The position numbers and the translations under genes were made by a program. Shown here piece after piece: positions 1 through 7,952 of a stretch of 14,657 bases of DNA (position 1 is the first letter of the stretch; each line of letters begins with the position of its first letter). The notes beneath the pieces are model-generated. The model was not told the DNA's origin, searched no databases, and was given only the letters and a program-made list of their open reading frames with translations. Source of the DNA: an uncultured Blautia sp. GTDB lineage: Bacteria; Bacillota; Clostridia; Lachnospirales; Lachnospiraceae. The stretch is taken from contig CAKRKL010000038.1 of the NCBI GenBank assembly GCA_934358405.1, forward strand, positions 1-14,657, given 5' to 3'.

Positions 1-338
1 CCGATTCCCGGATATTCGTAATTTCGTCCCTCGTCCATTCGAAAGCACAGGGAATTTTTGTCCTCATACCGAAGGAAAAATCCGGGAAAGCGCTTGTTCT
101 CATACATGGATTCCAGGGCTCTATCCTCCCTTTCTTCCTTAAGGTATGCAAGGCGAAACCTCTCCATATCAGACAGCTTCATCAAAATCCCTCCCGCCAG
201 AGGACTTTTGGGCATCTCGTCCCCATACACTGCGTGTACCGCCAGACGTGGTGCCAGATAGTATTCAATTTTATTTTTTGTGCAAAGCCTGTCCACTTCT
301 TCAAGAAGAGAAAGCAGCACCTGCTGTTCTTTGTTCAA
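1..338 (-). CDS. LicD-like protein, catalytic motif degenerate (partial, 3' end beyond window)
   Basis: This reading frame is open from a TTG codon at 338 to the window edge, giving about 112 residues that begin (M)NKEQQVLLSLLEEVDRLC. Its first ~25 residues align without gaps to the start of the LicD protein encoded just upstream (MTEKQQYLLKLFREIDEMC), which is the main reason for choosing the TTG start. The frame has an in-frame stop not far upstream, inside the preceding gene, so a much longer N-terminus is excluded. The Shine-Dalgarno is mediocre: AAAGG lies 12 nt before TTG. Where active LicD proteins have GGSLIG and then WDDDVD, this protein has APRLAV and then SPLAGG, so the metal-binding aspartates are absent. 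I infer a paralogue that has lost or changed catalysis, perhaps acting as a partner or acceptor-binding subunit of its neighbour. It follows that gene by 19 bp in the same operon. The C-terminal part cannot be judged. Confidence 0.75.
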   Translation of the reverse strand, partial: MNKEQQVLLSLLEEVDRLCTKNKIEYYLAPRLAVHAVYGDEMPKSPLAGGILMKLSDMERFRLAYLKEEREDRALESMYENKRFPGFFLRYEDKNSLCFRMDEGRNYEYPGI

Positions 339-357
339 TGTACCTGTTTTCCTTTCT

Positions 358-2640
358 TCAGACAATTGCCTTTAACAGTTCTTTGATTTCCTCCAGGCTT
401 TCGTATTTGCCAAGCCATGCATCCAGGAATTCCGTGAGATCCTGCGTTCCTCCAAAGGAGCGGATATAGCTGCTTCCGTCCTTCAAATCCTTCAGTACCC
501 GGTCTGCTCCTTCTATACGGGCATATTCAGGGGCGTCTTTTTTCAAAGCCTTTCTGTAATAGGAAAAGGCCTCACAGGTTTTTCCCTGTTTGTAAAGAAT
601 ATCTCCTGCTATAAGAGAAGCTGCAGGCTTACATTCCTCTTTGCTCTCCTGCTCCAGGACTTGAGAAAGAAGCTCTTCCAGCTTTTGCATATCTTCTGTA
701 TAAAGCAGCTCCGTACCAATTTTAGCCAGTTTCCTGGAAAATCCAAGCTTTTCTGCCCCGTATGCGCATATATCCAGGTAAACCATATTTTCACTTTTAA
801 GCTTTCCTGTTTTTTCTGATTTTCCCTGCAAAAGCTTTTCTTTTATATCTTTCAGGAATTCCCGAATCTCCTCCGGTCTGTTCAGACCTTCCAGCTTCAT
901 CAGGCAGAAATATCCGTCAATGCTCTCATCCTCCGGCAAAAGCTGCTTCCACAATGCGGCAAGCTCCACTGCTTCTTGTACGTTTCCCTTTTCCACCAGG
1001 CTTTTGCAGGTTCCCATAGCCGACATTTTATGTTCTTTCAGAAATTTATCCAGCTCCAGCTGGGTCATTCCGTTGGTGGTTTTGCTTCTCACGGCTGCAT
1101 ACACCTCAAGCGCCTCACGGCATTTTCCCTGCAGCCACAGCAGATCTCCCTTATATTTCAGGAAATATCCGTCCTCAGGAAACAGTTCCAGACAATGGGA
1201 AAGAAATTCTTCTGCTTCTTCTGAATGCCTCTCTTTCTTTGCCCTTTCCATCAGGAAGCGGATCTTAAACTTCAGGAAGGAAGGATTGTCCGGATATTTT
1301 TCCAGAAGCTGATCCATTTCCCATTCTGCTGCTCTGTTTTCACCAAATTCATAGTGGCAGGCCCCACTTCTGAAGGTAAGAATATCCTGTAAAAGTGCCT
1401 CCATGGCAGGGGAAAGCCCCTGCAGCTTTTCCCGGACTCTGAGCATTCTGTATGCCTTGGACACCTTCTCGGAATAAAGAAGGGTTAACATAGCTGCCAT
1501 AAAAACATCTTCCTTTATATCAATGAGAACCGGATGATAAAAATTATAAATATGCACAAATTCTTCTCTTCCGATAAAATCTGCGCTAAGCTGCACCCGG
1601 AAGTAATCTCCGAAAATCCGATTCAGAGTATGGAAATCTCTTTTTTCCAGAAGAGCTTCCAGAGATACCTTCTTTTGCTCCAGCCTGTTCATCAGATCCT
1701 GGGCAGTAACCTCCCCTAACAGCTCCTGTCTTTTGCGTATGAGCCTGTGGGAGCGTTTTGCAGTGGCCATGTAGTAAACCTTGCGGAACACCGCATCTTT
1801 TCGCAGACGGAAGGTATCCAGCTTAGGCATATATTCTTTTCGGAATTCCTCATAATTCATATGGTGACACTCCACTGCGTCATGAGATTCCCTTTCCCCG
1901 TGAGGGGGAATGTAGGACCATTCATCCCCGTAATGCCAGATCAGGTAATCACTGACTTTATTGGGGATCATTACATCTACGCCCTCAAATCTGCCATATT
2001 TAACAGGGAACATCATGTCCTTATCAAACAGGAAGGGGCAGCCGCCCCAGCGCATTGCATAACGGCTGCATTCCTCTTCTTTGTAGGAAAACATGATTTT
2101 CTCCAGCTTTTTCAAGGTTCTCTCTTTTCCAAGGAAGAGATAGGAAAAAAGATATTTCAGATACAGATGAACCGGTACCTCGTAACGGTTTCCGTACACC
2201 ACTGCTATGTTGATCAGATCTGAATAGATCATCAGGTGTGTTCTGTATTTTTCGTATTCCCTGTCGTCATCCGGAATAGGGTCCAGAGTCAGTACGTCAA
2301 TGATCTCTCCTGCCTTGTCCTTTCCGATGATCTGGTGTCTGTGAATGGCACAGGTGTCTGTAGAGGCATACCTTGGGAACGTGTTGGTATAGTTTCTGTC
2401 CACGTCCACACACTGGAACGCACGGTTTGGAGGAAGCACCTGGTCGGATAGCTCCACAAGCTTGTCCCAGTCATCTCTTGGCATATAGATATCCACATCG
2501 TCATCCCAGGGGATAAAGCCTTCGTTTCGCGCCACACCGATGAGACTGCCTCCGGCCATTACATATCTCAGGTTATGCTTTTTACACATTTCGTCAATCT
2601 CCCGAAACAATTTCAGAAGATATTGCTGTTTTTCAGTCAT
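358..2640 (-). CDS. LicD family phosphotransferase fused to TPR-like repeats
   Basis: This is a 760-aa protein in two parts. Residues 1 to about 250 are a LicD/fukutin-type nucleotidyltransferase-fold domain, with GGSLIG at 30-35 and the metal-binding stretch WDDDVDI at 45-51 intact. LicD enzymes transfer a phospho-alcohol (classically phosphocholine) from a CDP-linked donor onto a glycan. From about 330 to the end the protein is helical, with TPR-like units (for example around 425-465, 470-535 and 680-710, with the typical W/L-G-Y/F-A spacing). This part is likely a scaffold for protein contacts. Typical stand-alone LicD proteins are about 270 aa, so this is a large fusion. No signal peptide or membrane helix is visible, so it should act on the cytoplasmic side. 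ATG at 2640 follows AGAGGAAA by 4-6 nt. The gene starts 11 bp after the upstream gene ends. Because tagD lies upstream, CDP-glycerol is a reasonable donor, but this is inference. Confidence 0.88.
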   Translation of the reverse strand: MTEKQQYLLKLFREIDEMCKKHNLRYVMAGGSLIGVARNEGFIPWDDDVDIYMPRDDWDKLVELSDQVLPPNRAFQCVDVDRNYTNTFPRYASTDTCAIHRHQIIGKDKAGEIIDVLTLDPIPDDDREYEKYRTHLMIYSDLINIAVVYGNRYEVPVHLYLKYLFSYLFLGKERTLKKLEKIMFSYKEEECSRYAMRWGGCPFLFDKDMMFPVKYGRFEGVDVMIPNKVSDYLIWHYGDEWSYIPPHGERESHDAVECHHMNYEEFRKEYMPKLDTFRLRKDAVFRKVYYMATAKRSHRLIRKRQELLGEVTAQDLMNRLEQKKVSLEALLEKRDFHTLNRIFGDYFRVQLSADFIGREEFVHIYNFYHPVLIDIKEDVFMAAMLTLLYSEKVSKAYRMLRVREKLQGLSPAMEALLQDILTFRSGACHYEFGENRAAEWEMDQLLEKYPDNPSFLKFKIRFLMERAKKERHSEEAEEFLSHCLELFPEDGYFLKYKGDLLWLQGKCREALEVYAAVRSKTTNGMTQLELDKFLKEHKMSAMGTCKSLVEKGNVQEAVELAALWKQLLPEDESIDGYFCLMKLEGLNRPEEIREFLKDIKEKLLQGKSEKTGKLKSENMVYLDICAYGAEKLGFSRKLAKIGTELLYTEDMQKLEELLSQVLEQESKEECKPAASLIAGDILYKQGKTCEAFSYYRKALKKDAPEYARIEGADRVLKDLKDGSSYIRSFGGTQDLTEFLDAWLGKYESLEEIKELLKAIV

Positions 2641-2651
2641 TTACTTTCCTC

Positions 2652-5051
2652 TCATAATAAAGTTTGAAAATCATTCTGCAGAAGGGTTTCAAACAGCTCC
2701 AGGGATTTTCGGTTGTTTTCCCTGCAATCAATCCCGGGTGCCTTGCATTCTCCCTTTTCAAAGGCCTCCATGCCTTTCAAAACGCCCAAGACAGAAGGCT
2801 CTGTCAGCATTCCGCCATAGTCCTCACAAAAGCAGCGTGCTCCCGGAACATTTGTTGCCACAAAGGGAACACCCAGTACTGCTGCCTCAAACAGGACTAC
2901 AGGAAGGCCTTCATAATCTGAGGATAAAACCAGCAGATCACTTGCCTTCAATATGGGCATAGGATTTCGTATACTTCGAAGCAGAATAATGTGACTTCCG
3001 GCAGCGCTGTTTTTTGCCAGCTGGCAGGTCTGTTCATAGAGGTTTCCCGCCCCGCCGATTATAATCAGCCATGTATTTTTGTTTTTCTTCCAGAAAAGCT
3101 CAAAGGCCTGGATCAGACGGTTATGCTGCTTTTCCTGGGAAAAGCGTCCGATGTTAATAAATTTTCGGTCGCTGCCATTTAGCACCTCCTGAAGCTTCTT
3201 AAGGGAAACGGTACATTTGGTTTCCCGGTCAAAGCAGATGGCTTCCCCGGACCGCCTTTTGATTCCTTCGTAATCCTGACAGTTGGGAATGACGGTAATG
3301 TTGTCCCTTCGCCCGCCGATGGCTTCCACAGCCTTTGTAAGATCACGGCTTACTGCTGCCACATGGTCATAGGAGGCATAAGCGTCATGAAGTACATATT
3401 TATTTGGGTTTTTCTTTCTCTCTATTTCTTTTTCCATGTCATTGTGCACCCAGATGGTTCTGGAAAAGGGTGCCTGCTCAAACATGGAAATTATATAATT
3501 TTCGTAACCATTAAAGTGAAGAACTGCCTGAAACCTGGAATTGCCGAAATGCTTTTTCCATTCTCTTGCATAGGCATGTGTAAGTCTTTTTGTGCGGATT
3601 CCCAGCTTCATGTAAAGTCCCTGGGAGATGGCAGTAAGCACATCCATATTCATTTCGCTTCCAAGAGGATACACATTAGCCTGATGAGGCAGGCAATCCA
3701 GCCGCCAGGGTGCTTCCTTAAGGGAATTCATGCGGTAGGAAATAAAATAGTTGTATTTTTCCTGATCAAGCTCCTTCATCAGATTTAAAAAGGAGGTGGT
3801 GATTCCATTTTGCTGGAAATCTCCTGCATAGATCAGCACATTTTTCTTTTGATTTCCACTGGCAGAGGCAGTGTGGCAGAGGCTTTCTCCAAGGATCACA
3901 TGATGGCAGAGGTTTCGGATTCCGCTTCCCTGTTCATAGGTTCCGTACTTCTTCCGGAAGGCTTCATCAAGCTCTTTGACAGGTGTTTTTAACAGGTCTG
4001 CCACCTCTTTTGGCGTACGCACCAAAGGAAAAGGATAGGTCCTGATATCCTCGTACATGCCCCTGCTTCCTGCATAATCCTCAATATCATAAGCAAACAG
4101 GATAATCTTTTTACCGGAGTTGGCAAAGTCATACATAACACTGGAATAGTCAGTGATCAGCACATCACACATATTCAGAATCTCATAGGTATCATAGCCC
4201 TCCGGAAATTTCTGAATGTGCTGATAACCGGACAGGTTCAGCCCATTTCCCACAAAGGGGTGAAGCTTAACAAGAAGCAGCTGATCTTCATCCAGACACC
4301 GGTCAAGAACGTCCAGATAGCCCTGCATTTCCTTTACAGAGTCCTTGCTGTCAACTGCATCAGCCTTCCCCCGAAAGGTGGGCATGTAGACGGATACCTG
4401 CAGGTTCCCGAAGCCAAATTTCTTTTTCAGGGCTTCTCCCTTGTCCGGGTGAAAAAAGATCTCATTTCTTGGGTAGCATTCGTGAATAAACTGCCCCTGG
4501 TACAGATTATCCAGCATGTAGGCTCCCCGCATTTTTTCCTCCATAAACACATTGGAAAAAAGCAGGTAATCGGACATGAGAAGATTTCGCATAACATTTC
4601 CCATGCTGTAGCGCTCCTCCAGGTTGTCTCTTCCCATGCATTTCAGAGGAGTTCCGTGCCACACATTCAGATAGGTCTGTCCATCCTTTTTAATAAAGCG
4701 TCCCGGAAACGTAGAGTCATTGATGAGAAATCCGGCTTTGGAAAGCATTCGATAATAAGAAATGCTTCCAAACTTCACCAGATGATCTACCCTTAATCCA
4801 TAGTGTTGCAGCTTTTTTTCCACAGAATCTCTGTAGTCACTGCGGCAAGCCAAAGCAATGGAATAGTTCTTATATTCTTCCCGGTTCAGCTCCCGCAGAA
4901 TTGCAAAAATATTGCTTTCCATGCCTCTGCCGCTTCTGGATTCCAGCAAAATCAGGTGTGGATCGATCCGGGTTTTCTCATAAAAGGTATTGTAAAAGGG
5001 ATACCAGGTGCCGCTTTTTAGTTTTTTCTTTATTTTAGTCCATGCCGACAT
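2652..5051 (-). CDS. Bifunctional TagB/TagF-like glycerophosphotransferase - GT4 glycosyltransferase fusion
   Basis: This 799-aa protein joins two transferases. Residues about 30-390 form a CDP-glycerol glycerophosphotransferase domain with the classical motifs WHG (131-133), PRNE (194-197), PTFRG (224-228), KLHP (262-265) and TDYSS (300-304). These hold the catalytic histidines and the pyrophosphate-binding loop. Residues about 403-790 form a GT-B glycosyltransferase of family 4: an N-terminal acceptor half opening with NVLIYAGDFQQNGITTS, then the donor half with GRFSQEK (635-641) and the E-x7-E type nucleotide-sugar signature at E714 to E722 (EGLPVVLFE). It probably adds a sugar and a glycerol-phosphate to the same growing polymer at the inner membrane face. 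There is no transmembrane segment; residues 1-25 are basic and could touch membrane. The ATG at 5051 overlaps the previous gene by 17 bp, with GAGG about 10 nt upstream, which suggests translational coupling. Confidence 0.9.
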   Translation of the reverse strand: MSAWTKIKKKLKSGTWYPFYNTFYEKTRIDPHLILLESRSGRGMESNIFAILRELNREEYKNYSIALACRSDYRDSVEKKLQHYGLRVDHLVKFGSISYYRMLSKAGFLINDSTFPGRFIKKDGQTYLNVWHGTPLKCMGRDNLEERYSMGNVMRNLLMSDYLLFSNVFMEEKMRGAYMLDNLYQGQFIHECYPRNEIFFHPDKGEALKKKFGFGNLQVSVYMPTFRGKADAVDSKDSVKEMQGYLDVLDRCLDEDQLLLVKLHPFVGNGLNLSGYQHIQKFPEGYDTYEILNMCDVLITDYSSVMYDFANSGKKIILFAYDIEDYAGSRGMYEDIRTYPFPLVRTPKEVADLLKTPVKELDEAFRKKYGTYEQGSGIRNLCHHVILGESLCHTASASGNQKKNVLIYAGDFQQNGITTSFLNLMKELDQEKYNYFISYRMNSLKEAPWRLDCLPHQANVYPLGSEMNMDVLTAISQGLYMKLGIRTKRLTHAYAREWKKHFGNSRFQAVLHFNGYENYIISMFEQAPFSRTIWVHNDMEKEIERKKNPNKYVLHDAYASYDHVAAVSRDLTKAVEAIGGRRDNITVIPNCQDYEGIKRRSGEAICFDRETKCTVSLKKLQEVLNGSDRKFINIGRFSQEKQHNRLIQAFELFWKKNKNTWLIIIGGAGNLYEQTCQLAKNSAAGSHIILLRSIRNPMPILKASDLLVLSSDYEGLPVVLFEAAVLGVPFVATNVPGARCFCEDYGGMLTEPSVLGVLKGMEAFEKGECKAPGIDCRENNRKSLELFETLLQNDFQTLL

Positions 5052-6198
5052 GCTTTTTTACCTCATCACAGATATTTTTCATACAGGGCTGTTGGATCTC
5101 ATTGAAAAACAGATTGCATTTTTGCCGCTCCTGCTGATAGCGGTCTTTTCCATGACAGATCTCTGCTATGGCATCTATAAATTTTTGCTGGCTGTCCGGC
5201 TTTGCGCCTGGTGTCACCTTATCGTACTCAAAATTCATTCCACGGCCCTTTAAATACTGCTCCTTGTCATAGGGAAGGAAAATAAGTGGCCTGTCAAGAA
5301 GCAGATAGTCAATGTAAATGCTGGAATAATCGGTAATCAGAATGTCAAAAATATCGGCTATATCCATAATGTCTTCAGCCTGTTCATTTCCCAGATATCT
5401 TACCCGGTCAGAAAGGTAAGGGCCTGCATTTCCCTGCTCGCTGATGTGAGTGCGAAGGAAAATAACGGCGTCCTCCTTTTCCAAAAATGCATCCAGTGCC
5501 ATCTTGTCATAATCTTTGAAAGGAAACAGGCTGGTCACGCCATAGTCCCGGAAGGTTGGCGCATAGAGGATAGCCTTTTTGCAGGACGGAAGATCGGGAT
5601 ACATGCTTCCCAATACCTTCTCTTTGTCTGTCTTTGTAAAGAGCACATCATTTCTTGGCTGTCCCCAGACCTTTATCTTGTCCGGTGAGATCTGAAAGCT
5701 TTCTGCCATTACAGGAATCAGCCGGCTTGAGCAGGTCAGCACAAAGGTATAATTTTCTGTAAAAATTTTCTTAAAATAGATTCTGGCAAGACGGGAAAGA
5801 TTAGGGTCCATCAGTGCGATTTTTTTCAGAGGGATCCCGTGCCACAGGTTTACAATTGTCCTGTTTTTCCCAAGACCTGTGCCGTAAACAGGAAGTCCTG
5901 CAGAGGTAAACCATACGCCTGCTGACAGAGCCTTTTTCATGCCCTCAATGGAGCAGGTCTCTATAAAATATTGTTTGCCGTACTTATCACCAAGCTTTTT
6001 TCTTAGCTTCTCATCATTGATCACAAAATAGGGTGTGATCTTTGGAAGGTTGTCCTTTACATATTCAAACAGATAGCGGGAATTGTAATTGTAATGTGCG
6101 TTATCTGTAGATGAAAAAATCCAGATTCCCGGGTCTGGCTTTTTCGTAACCCTATGACTGACCAGCTCTGCCTTCAAAAGGCTTTTCAGTTTCCCCAT
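5035..6198 (-). CDS. CDP-glycerol glycerophosphotransferase family protein (TagB/TagF-like)
   Basis: At 387 aa this is a compact, single-domain member of the family that transfers glycerol-phosphate from CDP-glycerol in teichoic acid synthesis. All classical motifs are present: WHGIPLK with WHG at 119-121, PRND at 181-184, YAPTFRD at 212-218, RTH with His251, and TDYSS at 289-293 followed by DRPLIFLPYD. The size is close to TagB (primase, adds the first glycerol-phosphate) rather than the longer TagF polymerase, but sequence alone does not separate the two roles. The ATG at 6198 is preceded by GAGGAAG at good spacing. It begins 14 bp after the upstream gene stops and its last 17 bp overlap the next gene. 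It probably works at the cytoplasmic membrane face through basic and amphipathic N-terminal residues; no transmembrane helix is visible. Confidence 0.9.
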   Translation of the reverse strand: MGKLKSLLKAELVSHRVTKKPDPGIWIFSSTDNAHYNYNSRYLFEYVKDNLPKITPYFVINDEKLRKKLGDKYGKQYFIETCSIEGMKKALSAGVWFTSAGLPVYGTGLGKNRTIVNLWHGIPLKKIALMDPNLSRLARIYFKKIFTENYTFVLTCSSRLIPVMAESFQISPDKIKVWGQPRNDVLFTKTDKEKVLGSMYPDLPSCKKAILYAPTFRDYGVTSLFPFKDYDKMALDAFLEKEDAVIFLRTHISEQGNAGPYLSDRVRYLGNEQAEDIMDIADIFDILITDYSSIYIDYLLLDRPLIFLPYDKEQYLKGRGMNFEYDKVTPGAKPDSQQKFIDAIAEICHGKDRYQQERQKCNLFFNEIQQPCMKNICDEVKKHVGMD

Positions 6199-6212
6199 GT
6201 ATGCTTCCTCTT

Positions 6213-7952
6213 TTAGTTTTTTTTGCAGCCTCTTGATTTTAAAAATTCCAGAGTTCGTCTGCTGTTATTATGGTCTGTATAAGCAAAATGCTCTTTTCGC
6301 ATTTGTGCGTAGCTTTCTTTTTCTTTAAATCCGTTTCTCACATATTCTTTGATGCAATCTGTAAGCTGCTCCTGATCCAGGCAGCGGTCACCGAAAAGCT
6401 CTCTTGTCATATCAATGTAGCTTCCGTTTGCCTTCTGGTACAGCTCATAATCGAACTGATAAAACAAAACAGGCTTCGCCAGATAGTGGACATCCCAGCT
6501 TACGCTGGAATAATCAGTGATCAGCATGGAGCATTTCATGATCAGCTCATTTAATGGCTTGCTGCCTTGAACCACAAGCTCCACCTTGTCATTTCCTGTA
6601 TGAAATGCTTCCAGAAATTCTTTCATTTTGGGATGGATGTGGAAAATAATCTTTACCTTATTTTCCTCAAGAAAGTCTTTCAGTTCTTTATTTTCCAGAA
6701 GTGCTCTGTAGCGGGTGCAGTATTCACTTTCCCGAAATACCTTATCTGACTGCTCTTCCAACCAGGGACGCCAGGTAGGCATGATCAGAATGTTTTTCTC
6801 ATGGGCACTTGCCTTATTTTCCAACACATCCCACCTGGTAAAGCCAAGAATGGGGACATTTTCTTTGGAATATCCAAAATTCTCTGTGACAATTTTCTGT
6901 TCGAATTCTGAGGTGACAGCAAAATAAGTCATAGGAGCGGAACCATTTTTTCCGAATAAATGATCCACCCGTTTCAGGGCAGTTACGCCGTGCTGCAAAA
7001 ACAGAATCTGTTTTTTACTGATTTCCCTGGAAATAATATTGGGCTTTGGCTTCCACACAAATCCGTGAAATTTGGCATCCGGTGCCGCATAGATTCTGGC
7101 AGCCAGCAAATACAAAATATGCCTTGCACTCATAAAAGGCACTACATTGCTGCCATATTTTTGCATTCTGTCCCACTGTGCAGAATTCCGGTCCAGAATA
7201 TAATAAATGTACTTTTTCTCCTCTTCCGGAAGATTTTCCATACAGTATTGAAAGAAATAGTAGCCGTTGTCCTGTGCTTCTGTACAGTATTTCTCGTAGA
7301 TCACCCAGATTTTTTTTCTGGTCCAGATCGGCTTTGTCAGACGGTAAAATACGTATACCAGGTTTTGCTTTGCAGAAATTATCCCGCTGTCGTAGTCAGA
7401 CCGTAAACGGTAGCGGAACGTAAGCATATGGTTTGTGCTTGCCATTGGGAATAAAATATGGTTTCCCTTTGGAATCTCGTAATTTCCAAAGAGGAGCTTC
7501 AGCCGTGTGACCCCATCCAGAATTACAGGCAAAATTTCTCCCTCTTCGGTGTAAAGATACACATCCCAGTCACCCTCCCATAAAGTCATATTCCCTGTGC
7601 TGCCCCAGATCCGGATCTGAAACGGCTGCCTGCCGGAGGCCTGCTGCTCTTCTGAAAACTGCTGCCTTCCTAAAAAATGCCTTTCTTTTCCTTTCGGAAG
7701 CAGCTCATATTTCAGCGGATATTCTGTCGGTCGGACAATATTTCGGTATTTCAGCACCGCTTTCTCAATTTTCAGAGCTTTGTCCGCCTGCGCGTATACC
7801 GTAAAATCAGAGCCTTTTAATTTCAGCCTTGTCACAGTAATAATTCGATTCCCACTATATTCGCTGTTGCTTTGCATTCTGCTGCCGTTACCAGCTCCGC
7901 TGGTTTTCCTAATCCTTCTGCTGCTCCCTGGCCCACCGTTATTACTGCTCAT
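6213..7952 (-). CDS. CDP-glycerol glycerophosphotransferase family protein, QHG-motif variant
   Basis: I start this gene at ATG 7952 (579 aa) and not at the longer open frame from 8060. The extra 36 codons would lie inside the upstream gene, and AGAGG sits 6 nt before 7952. The catalytic half (about 205-570) is of the TagB/TagF family but has variant motifs: QHGVTALK with QHG at 320-322 where WHG is usual, TRWDVL at 372-377 in place of PRND, MPTWRPWL at 391-398, HIHP at 438-441, and an intact TDYSS at 479-483. Residues 38-200 are a beta-rich accessory region of unknown function. The first ~35 residues are Gly/Ser/Asn/Arg-rich and look disordered. It is clearly a paralogue of the upstream gene: both share EKYC-x-x-AQDNGYYFF (here 220-234) and the QHG block. 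Its 5' end overlaps that gene by 11 bp. Donor and acceptor are not evident; CDP-glycerol is the likely donor. Confidence 0.88.
   Translation of the reverse strand: MSSNNGGPGSSRRIRKTSGAGNGSRMQSNSEYSGNRIITVTRLKLKGSDFTVYAQADKALKIEKAVLKYRNIVRPTEYPLKYELLPKGKERHFLGRQQFSEEQQASGRQPFQIRIWGSTGNMTLWEGDWDVYLYTEEGEILPVILDGVTRLKLLFGNYEIPKGNHILFPMASTNHMLTFRYRLRSDYDSGIISAKQNLVYVFYRLTKPIWTRKKIWVIYEKYCTEAQDNGYYFFQYCMENLPEEEKKYIYYILDRNSAQWDRMQKYGSNVVPFMSARHILYLLAARIYAAPDAKFHGFVWKPKPNIISREISKKQILFLQHGVTALKRVDHLFGKNGSAPMTYFAVTSEFEQKIVTENFGYSKENVPILGFTRWDVLENKASAHEKNILIMPTWRPWLEEQSDKVFRESEYCTRYRALLENKELKDFLEENKVKIIFHIHPKMKEFLEAFHTGNDKVELVVQGSKPLNELIMKCSMLITDYSSVSWDVHYLAKPVLFYQFDYELYQKANGSYIDMTRELFGDRCLDQEQLTDCIKEYVRNGFKEKESYAQMRKEHFAYTDHNNSRRTLEFLKSRGCKKN

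Noticed and set aside
1747..2223. 158-codon plus-strand open frame
   Set aside because: It is the antisense shadow of the LicD-TPR gene and has no supporting motif or promoter.
4218..4796. 192-codon plus-strand open frame
   Set aside because: It runs antisense within the well-supported TagF-GT4 fusion gene, has no recognisable domain and no ribosome site of note.
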